DNA from: Hyphomicrobiales bacterium
GTDB taxonomy: Bacteria; Pseudomonadota; Alphaproteobacteria; Rhizobiales; Methyloligellaceae
NCBI GenBank assembly: GCA_021775525.1
Contig: JAJFHQ010000008.1
Coordinates: 1-64,000, forward strand
DNA: 64,000 nucleotides
Reading direction: 5' to 3'
Shown: positions 33,816 to 42,922 of the stretch, one piece after another
How the letters are laid out: the number at the start of each line of letters is the position of its first letter
How positions within the stretch are numbered: the first letter of the stretch is position 1
Notes under the pieces: model-generated
Seen by the model: the letters and a program-made list of their open reading frames with translations, nothing else
What the model was told of the DNA's origin: nothing
The model's database searches: none
Program-made: the position numbers and the translations under genes

Positions 33816-34937
33816 GTGAACTTCGAGGAACATGCGGCAAAGCCGCTTTTGAAAACCGCGGGCATTGCCGTACCCGAGGGCGGCCTGGCGAAAAGCGCTG
33901 ACGAAGCAGCCGCCATGGCCGAAAAGATCGGCCCTTGCGTGGTAAAGGCGCAGGTGCCAACGGGCAAACGGGGCAAGGCCGGCGGCATTGCCCTGGCGTC
34001 GAACCCGGATGAGGCCCGCACGGAAGCCGAACGTATTCTTGACCTTGAGATTGCGGGATTCCCGGTAAACTCGGTCCTTGTCGAACAACAAGTCCCGATC
34101 GCAAAAGAATTCTACGCCGCTGTCCTGAACGATTCCGACACCAAGGGTCCCTTGCTGCTGTTCTCCGCTGAAGGAGGCATGGACATTGAGGAAATCGCGG
34201 ATAAGCATCCCGATGCGCTTGTTCGCCAGCCCATCGATATTCGCACTGGATTGAGCAGCGATACCATTGAGGCGGCCCTCCCGCCCATCGATGGCGTGGA
34301 CCGAAAGGCCCTCATCGAGACGCTCCAGAAACTATACGAAGCGTATATGCAGAACGATGCCGAACTCATGGAAATCAACCCGCTCGTGGCGACGACAGAC
34401 AACCGCGTCATCGCACTGGACTGCAAATTTGCGCTCGATGATTCTGCTATCCGGCGGCAAGCTGAACTTGCCAAATCCGGCGCGCCTGACAAGCTGACGG
34501 AGCTGGAGCAGCGTGGCCAAGATATCGGCTTCAAATATATTGAGCTGGAGGGAAACGTTGGCGTTCTCTCCAATGGCGCGGGACTGACCATGACCACCAT
34601 GGACGCCATCTCGCATTATGGAGGGGAACCGGCAAACTTTCTCGAGATTGGCGGCAATGCCTTCGTACTCGGCAAGCAGGCTCTGGAGGTCGTCCTCGGC
34701 AACCCGCGCGTCAAATCGCTTCTGATAAATTTTTGCGGCGCTATCGCCCGCACCGATGTCATGACCGGCGGCGTGCTGGAAGCATGGGACGATGTGGACC
34801 CGCAAGTGCCCGTTTTCTGGTCTATCAGCGGCACCGGTGAAGACGAGGCCAGGGCGATGCTGAAAGAAAAACTGGGCACCGCCCCCTACCCGACCATGGA
34901 TGAAGCGGTCAAAGCCGCCGTGGAGGCAGCAAAATGA
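33816..34937 (+). CDS. Succinyl-CoA synthetase beta-like acyl-CoA ligase subunit, probable sulfoacetate-CoA ligase
   Basis: A 373-residue ATP-grasp beta subunit (SucC/MtkA-like): NFEEHAAKPLLKTAGIAVPEGG at the N-terminus, VVKAQVPTGKRGKAGGI (ATP lysine region, about residues 40-56), MEINPLV and LDCKFALDDSA for metal binding, and LEIGGNA in the CoA-ligase domain. The start is taken at GTG 33816 with GGGGGAG 5 nt upstream, because SucC-type proteins begin exactly there. It overlaps the alpha-subunit gene by 4 bp. Linked to sauS and xsc, it probably activates sulfoacetate to sulfoacetyl-CoA with ADP formation; succinate or malate is the ancestral substrate of the family. Confidence 0.8.
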   Translation: MNFEEHAAKPLLKTAGIAVPEGGLAKSADEAAAMAEKIGPCVVKAQVPTGKRGKAGGIALASNPDEARTEAERILDLEIAGFPVNSVLVEQQVPIAKEFYAAVLNDSDTKGPLLLFSAEGGMDIEEIADKHPDALVRQPIDIRTGLSSDTIEAALPPIDGVDRKALIETLQKLYEAYMQNDAELMEINPLVATTDNRVIALDCKFALDDSAIRRQAELAKSGAPDKLTELEQRGQDIGFKYIELEGNVGVLSNGAGLTMTTMDAISHYGGEPANFLEIGGNAFVLGKQALEVVLGNPRVKSLLINFCGAIARTDVMTGGVLEAWDDVDPQVPVFWSISGTGEDEARAMLKEKLGTAPYPTMDEAVKAAVEAAK

Positions 34938-35806
34938 TCGTACATGGCAATGAGAGCGTTCTGGTGCAGGGCATAACCGGCACCCAGGCGACCTTCTGGT
35001 CGGAGCGCATGAAGGAATACGGCACCCAGGTCATCGGCGGCGTAAACCCGAAAAAGGCCGGCACACAGCATCTTGATCTGCCCGTCTGGGGCTCGGCCAA
35101 AGACGCGGCCAAGGATCAGGACGCCGCAATCGACTGCTCATGCATTATCGTCCCGCCACCGGGGGTGAAGTCCTCTGTACTGGATGCGCTCGATGCCGGC
35201 ATCAAAAAGCTTGTTATCCTGACCGAACATGTACCGGTTCATGACGTAATGTATTTTCTTGCCGCCGCGCGCGAGGCAGGCGCCTCTGTCATCGGGCCGA
35301 ACACAGCCGGGATCGTGACTCCGGGTGAATGTTTCGTAGGCTTCATGCCGGCTTTTAACGAGCGCGTATTCAAGCAGGGCAATATCGGCGTCATTTCACG
35401 TTCTGGCTCACTCGGCACGCTGGTGTGCCTCGACATGGTTCAGGCGGGCTTCGGCATATCCGCCTTTATCGGCATTGGCGGCGATCCTGTCATCGGCACC
35501 ACAACGCGAGACGCGCTCCAGTGCCTTGATAAGGATGCCAAGACGCAAGCCATTGCACTTATCGGCGAAATCGGCGGCGGCATGGAAGAAGAGGCCGCTG
35601 AATATGCCAATGGCATGACCAAACCGATTGTCTCCTTCATGGCCGGTGCGGCCTCACCGCCTGGCAAGAAGATGGGCCATGCTGGCGCTATCGTCATGGG
35701 CGACAAGGGGTCTTACGCGGGTAAAAAGAAGGCTCTGGAAGCCGCCGGCGTTACCGTCCTTCCCACGCCCTCCATGCTGCCTGACGCCTTGAGAGAGCGG
35801 CTTTAG
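34934..35806 (+). CDS. Succinyl-CoA synthetase alpha-like acyl-CoA ligase subunit
   Basis: A 290-residue CoA-binding alpha subunit (SucD-like): VLVQGITGTQATFWSERM (CoA-binding Rossmann start), VIGPNTAGIVTPGE, GVISRSGSLGTLVCLDM and the phosphohistidine motif KKMGHAGAIVMGDKGS (active His near residue 240). It begins inside the last codons of the beta gene (ATGA overlap), so the pair is translated together. With the beta subunit it forms an ADP-forming acyl-CoA synthetase whose product should feed the neighbouring acylating dehydrogenase. Confidence 0.83.
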   Translation: MIVHGNESVLVQGITGTQATFWSERMKEYGTQVIGGVNPKKAGTQHLDLPVWGSAKDAAKDQDAAIDCSCIIVPPPGVKSSVLDALDAGIKKLVILTEHVPVHDVMYFLAAAREAGASVIGPNTAGIVTPGECFVGFMPAFNERVFKQGNIGVISRSGSLGTLVCLDMVQAGFGISAFIGIGGDPVIGTTTRDALQCLDKDAKTQAIALIGEIGGGMEEEAAEYANGMTKPIVSFMAGAASPPGKKMGHAGAIVMGDKGSYAGKKKALEAAGVTVLPTPSMLPDALRERL

Positions 35807-35808
35807 GA

Positions 35809-37032
35809 TTAAGGCTTTCTCAGTTGCAGATAAACATAGACGGCTGTCATCGCCGTAACTGCGGCAACGCTCCCGAGCGCCACGCCATAGCCTGCCAGCA
35901 CCAGAAGTCCGGTGAAGGCCGCCGGGAATAACAGCGAGCCGATGAACACCAGCGTCATTGCGCCCGAGGTGGTCACGGCGACATCTCGCGGCCCTGCCAT
36001 ATCCGCAAGAAGCGCCAGGAATACACCATTCCAGCTGAACCCTGCCGCGCCGAACCAGCATCCCAGTGCAACAAGCGCCGGGATAGGCCAGCGGGGGTCG
36101 ACGAACATCGCCACCACGACGGAACCCGCCGTCAGAAACCCGATCAGCGAAAGCACCATGTCGGGCCGTGTCCAGTCGGCTATATAGCCCCAGGCAAGAC
36201 GGAAGATGACGCTAGAGATCATCGCCGCGCTCAGGATAAGCCCGGCCTCGATTGCGCCCACGCCTGCGCGCTCCACCAGGAAGGCGACCATGATGGCACC
36301 GAAGGCGTATTGCATGCCCGAATAGACAAGACCGGTGATGGAGAGAGCGCGGAGTTTTGGATGGGCCAGCACATGCTTGACCGGGGCGACGGGATCGCGT
36401 GGCACGATCGGGTGCGCCGGGTTACGATCTTTGTCCAGCTTTTCGCGCCAGGGCTGGACCGCGAACGCCGTGGCCAGGCACACGATGCCCATTGCGGCGG
36501 CGGCATATTGCCAGCCCCAGAGCAGCGCCAGCGGCGGTACCACCAGCCCGGCTAGAGCGCTGCCAAGGGGAACAGCGGTCTGCTTGATGGAAAAGACACC
36601 CGAGCGTTTGCCTTCCGATGTCATGGCAGTGAGCAGACGATTGCTGGCTGTGTTGCCCGGACCGTAAGCAAAACCGATCAGCAATGCGCTGGCGACAACA
36701 AGAAACAGATTGCCGGACAGCAGCGCGAACAGACCCGCGGCAGCAAAAACGACCGTTCCCTGGCTCGACCTCAGCGCCCCGTAACGCGCAATCAGATGCG
36801 GCGCGATCAATGTCGTGCAGGACGCACCGAAATAAATGATGGATGTGTAGAGGCCGATATAGCGGGCCGGCAGATCAAACGTCCCGGCCGCGATGGGGGC
36901 CAGCACCGGGAGCGTCATGGATGCCAGAATGACCAGACCGTAAGTGGTCATCATGGTGACCACCGCAGCCACCAGTGGAGGCCGGCCTTTTGGTCCGTCG
37001 CTCACGCCATCTGCACCCATCATCTCACTCAC
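35809..37032 (-). CDS. MFS transporter, candidate sulfoacetate/sulfonate uptake
   Basis: A 407-residue major-facilitator protein with about twelve hydrophobic segments in two halves (first helix about residues 18-40) and a cytosolic loop between them carrying REKLDKDRNPAHPIVP. It converges on the CoA-ligase alpha gene with 2 bp between stops and is divergent from the GST gene. Sulfoacetate clusters in some betaproteobacteria use an MFS carrier (SauU), so the same job is a fair guess here. Start GTG at 37032 or ATG at 37023; both fit. Confidence 0.75.
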   Translation of the reverse strand: MSEMMGADGVSDGPKGRPPLVAAVVTMMTTYGLVILASMTLPVLAPIAAGTFDLPARYIGLYTSIIYFGASCTTLIAPHLIARYGALRSSQGTVVFAAAGLFALLSGNLFLVVASALLIGFAYGPGNTASNRLLTAMTSEGKRSGVFSIKQTAVPLGSALAGLVVPPLALLWGWQYAAAAMGIVCLATAFAVQPWREKLDKDRNPAHPIVPRDPVAPVKHVLAHPKLRALSITGLVYSGMQYAFGAIMVAFLVERAGVGAIEAGLILSAAMISSVIFRLAWGYIADWTRPDMVLSLIGFLTAGSVVVAMFVDPRWPIPALVALGCWFGAAGFSWNGVFLALLADMAGPRDVAVTTSGAMTLVFIGSLLFPAAFTGLLVLAGYGVALGSVAAVTAMTAVYVYLQLRKP

Positions 37033-37146
37033 AACTGCAAGTCCATCTAAATGTCTTTTGCTGAACAGGATACTTTACGTCGCTCTCCAGAGGAAAGAGA
37101 ATGCTCCAGATTCAATCGACACATCTTCCTCGGAAAGGCTCCCCCG

Positions 37147-37773
37147 ATGTTCACGATTTATGGCCGCGCCAACTCCTCCAATGTGCGAAAGGTACTCTGG
37201 CTGTGCGAGGAAATCGGTCAGACAGAGTACGAACGCCTCGACTATGGCCGTGGCTACAAGCCCTGCTCATCGCCTGAATATATGGCCCTCAATCCCAACA
37301 TGGTTGTGCCGACGCTTGTCGATGGCGACACGGTGATCTGGGAGTCGAACACGCAGTTGCGTTATCTTGCAGCCAAGTATGGCCCCGAAGAAATATACCC
37401 GACGGAACTGGTGGTCCGAGCTTGCGTCGAGCAGTGGCTCGACTGGCAACTCACCACGGCGATTGCTGGTATCCGCCATCTCTTTCAGGGGCTGCATGTC
37501 AAGGACGAGGCGTTTACCGACCCGAAGGCACTCGAGGGCGCGCACAAACAGGCCACGAACTCGATGGGGATACTGGACGCGCACATGGCTCAGAGCGGCA
37601 CTTATATCGCAGGCGAGAACCTTACCATCGCGGATTGCTGCCTCGGGATGTATGTCCATCGCTGGTATGCGCTGCCCATCGAGCGTGCAGAATACCCGGC
37701 CCTTGCGGCCTATTACCATCGGCTGAGCGAGCGCGAAGCGTTTCAGAAATGGATATTGGAGCAGGGAGTGTAG
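37147..37773 (+). CDS. Glutathione S-transferase
   Basis: A 208-residue GST: thioredoxin-fold N-terminal domain opening FTIYGRANSSNVRKVLWLCEE with Ser in the glutathione-contact loop (about residues 9-12), the cis-Pro loop in MVVPTLVDGD, the ESNTQLRYLAAKYG glutathione-gamma-glutamyl motif (about 62-75), and the helical C-terminal domain with YIAGENLTIADCCLGMYVH. Role unknown; it may detoxify reactive aldehydes or electrophiles formed in sulfonate breakdown. The start at 37147 is where GST homology begins; the longer reading from 37051 adds 32 unlikely residues. Confidence 0.85.
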   Translation: MFTIYGRANSSNVRKVLWLCEEIGQTEYERLDYGRGYKPCSSPEYMALNPNMVVPTLVDGDTVIWESNTQLRYLAAKYGPEEIYPTELVVRACVEQWLDWQLTTAIAGIRHLFQGLHVKDEAFTDPKALEGAHKQATNSMGILDAHMAQSGTYIAGENLTIADCCLGMYVHRWYALPIERAEYPALAAYYHRLSEREAFQKWILEQGV

Positions 37774-37847
37774 GTGCTGGACTCAGGGCAAACCTTTTCA
37801 ATGGCGTTTGTTTTTGGAGACCAATCGATATCGATGAGAAGTCTTTC

Positions 37848-38157
37848 ATGAATATTTTGCCGTGGTGTTTGCCAATGGCGCTTACTGACCGAGAGGAAAC
37901 AGAGTTATTGAAAAACTTAAAGTCATCGTCGATGACGCGATGGCAGAACTGAAAACACCTTGCCCAAAGATCAATTCGACGATGCCGCCGCCGTATTCAA
38001 CGCAGCGGTTATCAAGGGAATGCTGGAAGGGCAGCACCGGGCGGTCGATGCCTGCACTCATTTTTCAGATAAAGAACAGGATATCGCACACAAGATCGCC
38101 TCTGCCATTCGCGAGAAAAACGATGCTCTGATCGTCAAAATATCCAGTATGCGGTGA
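37848..38157 (+). pseudogene. Possible frameshifted small gene in the 37774-38179 gap
   Basis: One frame reads VIEKLKVIVDDAMAELKT up to about 37960 and a second continues PKDQFDDAAAVFNAAVIKGM and then KEQDIAHKIASAIREKND to a stop at 38157. Both pieces look helical and protein-like, and joining them needs a frameshift near 37955-37965. It could instead be a 65-residue protein starting at TTG 37960. No family recognised and no clear ribosome site. Confidence 0.25.
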
Positions 38158-38179
38158 CTTAACTCCGGGCTGGTTTTTC

Positions 38180-39199
38180 TCAGCCCCGCCCTGCAATTCC
38201 GTTTACCTCATCCACCAGATTAGCCGGTACGCACAAGCCCTTCTGCACCGCCTGTTCGCGCAACTCGACACGACGCCCGCCGGGAAGGCGCGCACCCTCC
38301 TGGGAGATGATGCTCTCCAGGATGACCTCGACGCGCTGCAGAAAATGAGCGTTTCCGGAAAAGGCTTCCGGGTCGATGGCAATGAGAAACTGGCCAACGG
38401 ATGGCGGGTCACCCTCGGTGGTGAAGAAGGAAGAAGCTTCGGTGGAGAGCGCGCTTCCCGTCAGGGGGGCACTGAGAATTTCAACCATCAGGCCGAGGGC
38501 CGCGCCCTTAACACCTCCCGCTGGCAGCAGAACACCTTCGGATAGCGCCACGCTCGCGTCGGTGGTCGGGTTGCCCTTAGCATCCGTAGCCCAACCTTCT
38601 GGAATTGGTTTGCCCTGCTGCTTGGCTGTCATGATGTTGCCGCGCGCAACCTGCGTCAGCGCCATATCCATCACCAGGGGCAGGCCGTCTATGCGCGGGG
38701 ATGCAAATGCGAGCGGCTGGGTCCCGTAGATCGGCTTGGTTCCGCCCCACGGCGCCATGGCTTGCGGCGTGTTGCCCATGACGAGGGCGATCAGACCTTG
38801 TTCGGCAAGCTTCTCAACATGGTGGCCGAGCACGCCGCAATGGTGTGAATTGTGAAACGCTACAGCGGCGATGCCGTTGGCTTTCGCCTTTGCCGGGAAA
38901 TGCTCGAACGCCAGATCAATAGCCGGGTAGAAAAAACCTTTCTTCACGTCGATCATCAGTGCGCCGGGCAACTCTTTCATGATTTCGGGGCTTGCCTGCC
39001 CATCGACCTTGCCGCTGATGGCCTGTCCGGAGTAACTCGGGATGCGTGAAAACCCATGGCCCTTGCGCCCGTCAATCTCGGCGGCCAGCAGGGCCTTCAC
39101 CACGGGGCGGGCATTGGCCTCGCTTGTCTTCGCGTTCACCATTGCGGCGAACATCAGCTCCTCAAGTTCCTCGCAGGAGAATGTGATCATGTCGCTCAT
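38180..39199 (-). CDS. comC: Malate/L-lactate dehydrogenase-family oxidoreductase, probable (R)-sulfolactate dehydrogenase
   Basis: A 339-residue Ldh_2-family NAD(P)-dependent dehydrogenase: FAAMVNAKTSEANARPVVKALLAAEIDGRKGHGFSRIPSY early on (split between residues 16-56), HNSHHCGVLGHHVEKLAEQ (about 115-133), NTPQAMAPWGG and PLAFASPRID. ComC-type members oxidise sulfolactate to sulfopyruvate. It is the last gene of the long leftward operon and overlaps the SlcC-like gene by 4 bp, the same pairing of two sulfolactate dehydrogenases of opposite stereochemistry as in known sulfolactate racemising systems. The substrate is inferred from that pairing. Confidence 0.78.
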   Translation of the reverse strand: MSDMITFSCEELEELMFAAMVNAKTSEANARPVVKALLAAEIDGRKGHGFSRIPSYSGQAISGKVDGQASPEIMKELPGALMIDVKKGFFYPAIDLAFEHFPAKAKANGIAAVAFHNSHHCGVLGHHVEKLAEQGLIALVMGNTPQAMAPWGGTKPIYGTQPLAFASPRIDGLPLVMDMALTQVARGNIMTAKQQGKPIPEGWATDAKGNPTTDASVALSEGVLLPAGGVKGAALGLMVEILSAPLTGSALSTEASSFFTTEGDPPSVGQFLIAIDPEAFSGNAHFLQRVEVILESIISQEGARLPGGRRVELREQAVQKGLCVPANLVDEVNGIAGRG

Positions 39200-40125
39200 G
39201 ATTTTGCCAGTTCCCTCAATACATTCGCCACCGTGATGGTGCTGATCGCCATGCTCGATTCATCGGTCACACCGGAGATATGCGGCGTCATGATGAGGTT
39301 CGGTGCTTCGGCGAATTTCGATGCCTCTTCAACCGAGAGAGGCTCATCAACAAAGACATCGAGCGCCGCGCCGCCAACTTGGCCGGACTTGAGGGCGGCG
39401 ATCAGATCGTCTTCATCGATGATGCCGCCACGTGCGGTGTTGATGAGATAGGCGCCCTTTTTCATGCGGGCCATTGCATCTGCATTGATAATGCCTCGTG
39501 TCTCGGGCATCAGGGGCGTGTGCACCGACACGATGTCGCTGCGTGAGATGAGATCACCCAGCGAGACGCTTTCCGCGAGCTTCCATCCTTCCGCATCCGC
39601 CGGCACATAAGGGTCATGGGCGATCACGTTCATTTCGAGCCCCCTGGCCATCCTGGCCGCTGACTGGCCGATCATGCCAAATCCGAGCAGGCCCAGCGTT
39701 TTCCCGCGTGCCTCCAGGCCAACATTATCGTTGCGCGGCCATTTGCCTGCGAGAATATCCTCCTTTGAATAGAATGAACCCTTGAGAAGCATCATCATGG
39801 CGCAAATGGCGTATTCGGCGACCGAGACGTTATTGGAGCCCGTGGCCGGACAGACGACGACACCGTGCCGCTTGCACGCCTCGACATCGACATTGTCGAG
39901 GCCCACACCCAACCGCCCCAGCACTTTCAGATTGGGCCCGGACTTGAGGAGATCGTCCGTCACTTTCGTGCGGTTGCGCACGATGAGTGCCACCGCGTCG
40001 GGAATGAGCGCCTTGATTTCTTCGGGCTTTTCGCACAGCGTCTTGTCCCAGTGGACATCATACTTGGCCTTGAGGTCTTCAACCGGCTCATCGTCCATGA
40101 ATTCCGTAATCACGATATCGGGCAT
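39196..40125 (-). CDS. slcC: D-isomer-specific 2-hydroxyacid dehydrogenase, probable (S)-sulfolactate dehydrogenase
   Basis: A 309-residue 2-hydroxyacid dehydrogenase. NAD-binding loop LGLLGFGMIGQSAARMA (about residues 140-156) with HDPYVP after the second strand; catalytic Arg in INTARGGIIDEDDL, Glu in DVFVDEPLS and His in TPHISGVTDES. With ComC it would interconvert (S)- and (R)-sulfolactate through sulfopyruvate, giving the isomer that SuyAB can cleave. It is 23 nt downstream of the enolase-superfamily gene and overlaps comC by 4 bp. Confidence 0.82.
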   Translation of the reverse strand: MPDIVITEFMDDEPVEDLKAKYDVHWDKTLCEKPEEIKALIPDAVALIVRNRTKVTDDLLKSGPNLKVLGRLGVGLDNVDVEACKRHGVVVCPATGSNNVSVAEYAICAMMMLLKGSFYSKEDILAGKWPRNDNVGLEARGKTLGLLGFGMIGQSAARMARGLEMNVIAHDPYVPADAEGWKLAESVSLGDLISRSDIVSVHTPLMPETRGIINADAMARMKKGAYLINTARGGIIDEDDLIAALKSGQVGGAALDVFVDEPLSVEEASKFAEAPNLIMTPHISGVTDESSMAISTITVANVLRELAKS

Positions 40126-40148
40126 TGTCTGTCCTTACACGGTTCGTC

Positions 40149-41324
40149 CTAATTCAGTTCGAGCACCCTGTTCATTTCATCCATCAGCGCAGGCTTGAGT
40201 TCAATGCCGATGCCGGGCTGCTCGGAGGGCAAGGTCACGTAGCCGTCGACAATCGGGACGTCATCCGCGAAGCCGCCATAGGGCGCGAACACGCCGGGGT
40301 AGGATTCTGTTCCGCCGAGCTGCAGTCCGGAGGCCATGTGGAGGCCAAGCTGATGTCCGCCATGTGGCAGAAAGCGGCGGCGCGACCATCCCAGCTTTGC
40401 CGCTTCATCCAGCATGACGAGATTTTCTGTCAGTCCATAGCAAAGCGACGGATCGGGCTGAATCCAGTCCACATCTGGTCGCATGCCGCCGAAACGCATC
40501 AAATTGTTCAAATCCTGGTGCGAGAACAGGTTTTCTCCCGTTGCAATGGCGCCGGAGTAATTCTGAATGAGCTCGGCATTGAGATGATAGTCGAGCGGAT
40601 CGCCCGGCTCCTCATACCAGGCAAGTCTCAGCGGTTCGACCGCCTTGCCGAATTCAATGGCGTCTTCAAGGTTGAAACGGCCATTCACATCAACGGCGAG
40701 ATTTTCTCCCGAGCCCAGCTCATCGGCTGCAGCTTCAATCCGCCTCATATCGTCGGCAAGAGGCGCTGCACCAACCTTCATTTTGCAGATGCGATAGCCC
40801 TGTTCGCGGTAGCCGCGCATCTCCGCGCGAAGTGTTTCAACGTCCTTGCCGGGGTTGTAGTAACCACCGCCCGGGTAGACCAGTACCTTCTCGTCATAAT
40901 TTCCGTCATTGTATCGGTCCGACAATATCTTCCAGAGTGGTTGTTCAGCGATCTTCCCGTGCAAATCCCAAATGGCGGTGTCGAGCGCACCGATGCAATA
41001 GGACCGCTCACCATGCCCACCCGGCTTTTCGTTGGACATGAGCGTGGCCCACACTTGCCGCGGGTCGAAATTTTCTCCCTCGGCATCGAGAAGGGAATTT
41101 GGATCGGCTTCCTGAAGGCGAGGCAGGAAGCGGGACGCCAGCAACCCCGGCTGGGCGTAGCGTCCATTGGAGGAAAATCCGTAGCCGATCACCGGCGCGC
41201 CGTTCCTTACAACATCGGTTTCCACGGCAACGACATTCGTCGTCATTGTCTTGAAGTTGATGAAAGCGTTCGACATGGTTGAGGCAAGCGGCGCGGACAC
41301 ATGGCGCACGTTTGTAATTTTCAT
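40149..41324 (-). CDS. Enolase-superfamily dehydratase related to D-tartrate dehydratase
   Basis: A 391-residue mandelate-racemase/enolase-superfamily enzyme. The general-base KMK is in ICKMKVGAAPLADDMRRIE. Metal ligands are in AVDVNGRFN, AWYEEPGDPLDY and ATGENLFSHQD. The His of the catalytic dyad is in FLPHGGHQLGLHMASGL. Several stretches (TMTTNVVAVETDVVR, NEKPGGHGERS, GGMRPDVDW) resemble bradyrhizobial D-tartrate dehydratase, which makes oxaloacetate. Start ATG at 41324 has GGAGG upstream; the GTG at 41342 is discarded. Why a tartrate-type dehydratase lies in a sulfolactate operon is open. Confidence 0.8.
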   Translation of the reverse strand: MKITNVRHVSAPLASTMSNAFINFKTMTTNVVAVETDVVRNGAPVIGYGFSSNGRYAQPGLLASRFLPRLQEADPNSLLDAEGENFDPRQVWATLMSNEKPGGHGERSYCIGALDTAIWDLHGKIAEQPLWKILSDRYNDGNYDEKVLVYPGGGYYNPGKDVETLRAEMRGYREQGYRICKMKVGAAPLADDMRRIEAAADELGSGENLAVDVNGRFNLEDAIEFGKAVEPLRLAWYEEPGDPLDYHLNAELIQNYSGAIATGENLFSHQDLNNLMRFGGMRPDVDWIQPDPSLCYGLTENLVMLDEAAKLGWSRRRFLPHGGHQLGLHMASGLQLGGTESYPGVFAPYGGFADDVPIVDGYVTLPSEQPGIGIELKPALMDEMNRVLELN

Positions 41325-41392
41325 AACGCTATCCTCCCCCACAAATAATCATCCCCGGCAATCGGCCGGGGATGAAAGCAGTGTATCGCGCC

Positions 41393-42580
41393 CTAAGCGC
41401 TTCGATAAAGCTTTGTCATGACAAACTCTTTATGGCCGAGCGCTTCGGCTGCAGTGCTACGCCCGTTCGCCGTGCGGCGGATCATTTCAATCAAGGAGTC
41501 ACCAGCCTTATCCAGCGTCATTTCACGGCGCAGGATGCCCGACACATCGACATCGATATGCTCCGACATGGTGCGCACCGTGCGCGGGTTGGCGGTAATC
41601 TTGACGACCGGCACAATCGGATTTCCGACAATATTGCCCTGACCTGTCGGGAAGGTGTGTACGACGTAACCAGCCGCCGCCATGAGCGTGACGCATTCAG
41701 CCGCAGCCGATGACGTATCCATATAGTAAAGCCCCGGCCCTTTTTCCGGTTCTTCAGCCGGGCCAAGCGCATCGATATATTTACACTCGCGGCCAATCTT
41801 CTCCAGATTGCCGAGCGCCTTCTCCTCAATGGTCGAAAGCCCCCCCAATATATTGCCCTTGGTTGGTTGACTGTCAGAGAGGTCATCGACCTTGTGGGCC
41901 TCGATCACGTCATCCTGGTAGGCCTGGAAGATTTCCATGAACTTCTTCGCCGCTTCCGGGTTGGCCGCGCGTGCTTCACAGATATGCTCCGCTCCCGTAA
42001 TTTCGGAGGTCTCCCCGAAGCAGCCATAGATGCCCTTGGGGATCAGCTTGTCATACATGTTGCCAACGGTGGGACAGGATCCGAGACCCGTGGTTGTGTC
42101 AGACTCGCCGCATTTGGTGGAAACCCACAACTCGGACATATCGCATTCCTCGCGCTGCAGCTCGGTTGCCCAATGGACGTATTCCTTGGCCTGACGTCCC
42201 GCAGTCGCGACAATTTCCAGATCGCCATGTTGCTCAATGGAAAAACCCGTCACCGGTTTGCCCGTCTTGGCGATGCCGTCGACAATTATCTTGGTCCATT
42301 CCGGCTCAATGCCGATAACGATGACCGCCGCCACGTTGGGGTTAGAACCGGTGCCTATCATGGTGCGAAAATGCAGATCGAGGTCAGCGCCGAACTGTAA
42401 CCGCCCATATGAATGTGGCAGGGCCATCGTGCCCTTGATGTTGTTGCCGATCGCCTCACAGGCGGCGTTCGAGATGTCGTCCACCGGTAGAATAATGACG
42501 TGATTGCGGACACCCACGCGGCCATTCTCGCGCCGGTAGCCCATGAAAGTGTTGTTACTTTTTCCGTTGCCCTTGGCCAT
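41393..42580 (-). CDS. suyB: (R)-sulfolactate sulfo-lyase large subunit
   Basis: A 395-residue UxaA/altronate-dehydratase-family large subunit. Seen are the N-terminal [39 protein letters not shown], the Cys-bearing [21 protein letters not shown] (about residues 150-170), and [20 protein letters not shown] near the end. SuyB with SuyA splits sulfolactate to pyruvate and sulfite. Altronate or galactarate dehydratase is the other family option, but adjacency to a separate SAF-domain small subunit and hpsP/O/N argues for SuyB. It begins 11 nt after suyA. Confidence 0.87.
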   Translation of the reverse strand: MAKGNGKSNNTFMGYRRENGRVGVRNHVIILPVDDISNAACEAIGNNIKGTMALPHSYGRLQFGADLDLHFRTMIGTGSNPNVAAVIVIGIEPEWTKIIVDGIAKTGKPVTGFSIEQHGDLEIVATAGRQAKEYVHWATELQREECDMSELWVSTKCGESDTTTGLGSCPTVGNMYDKLIPKGIYGCFGETSEITGAEHICEARAANPEAAKKFMEIFQAYQDDVIEAHKVDDLSDSQPTKGNILGGLSTIEEKALGNLEKIGRECKYIDALGPAEEPEKGPGLYYMDTSSAAAECVTLMAAAGYVVHTFPTGQGNIVGNPIVPVVKITANPRTVRTMSEHIDVDVSGILRREMTLDKAGDSLIEMIRRTANGRSTAAEALGHKEFVMTKLYRSA

Positions 42581-42591
42581 GGTCTTGCTCC

Positions 42592-42879
42592 CTACCAGCG
42601 TTTCGTCTTGAGATTGTGAACATGGACATGCTCGCCCTTGGCGGCGCCGCCAACCATCTTGCCGATGTCCACACCATATTTGATGATCGTGTCGCCTTCT
42701 TTGAGATCTTCAAGAGCGACCTTGTGGCCAATCGGAATATCGTGCCCGGATTTCACGTTGATTGTCGTGTCAGTCTCGGTGATGACGCCGAGCATATCGG
42801 TGCCCGCTTCAAGGCCCTCAACAACGACAACGCCAACATTGTCTTTGGGGCTGTGTACGAGGAATTGCGGTTCTGCCAT
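42592..42879 (-). CDS. suyA: (R)-sulfolactate sulfo-lyase small subunit
   Basis: A 95-residue SAF-domain protein: [21 protein letters not shown], then [20 protein letters not shown] and [20 protein letters not shown] with the SAF His motif, ending [14 protein letters not shown]. This is the small subunit of UxaA-type lyases expressed as a separate chain, exactly the SuyA arrangement. It precedes suyB by 11 nt in the same operon, with AGGAGAG before its ATG. Confidence 0.9.
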   Translation of the reverse strand: MAEPQFLVHSPKDNVGVVVVEGLEAGTDMLGVITETDTTINVKSGHDIPIGHKVALEDLKEGDTIIKYGVDIGKMVGGAAKGEHVHVHNLKTKRW

Positions 42880-42922
42880 GTTTCTCTCCTTTTATTCTCG
42901 TCTTTCGTTTTGTGTATTAGTG

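Noticed and set aside
41393-42879. Altronate/galactarate dehydratase
   Set aside because: Family is shared, but the separate small SAF subunit and the Hps/Slc/Com neighbours favour SuyAB; no uronate genes are present.
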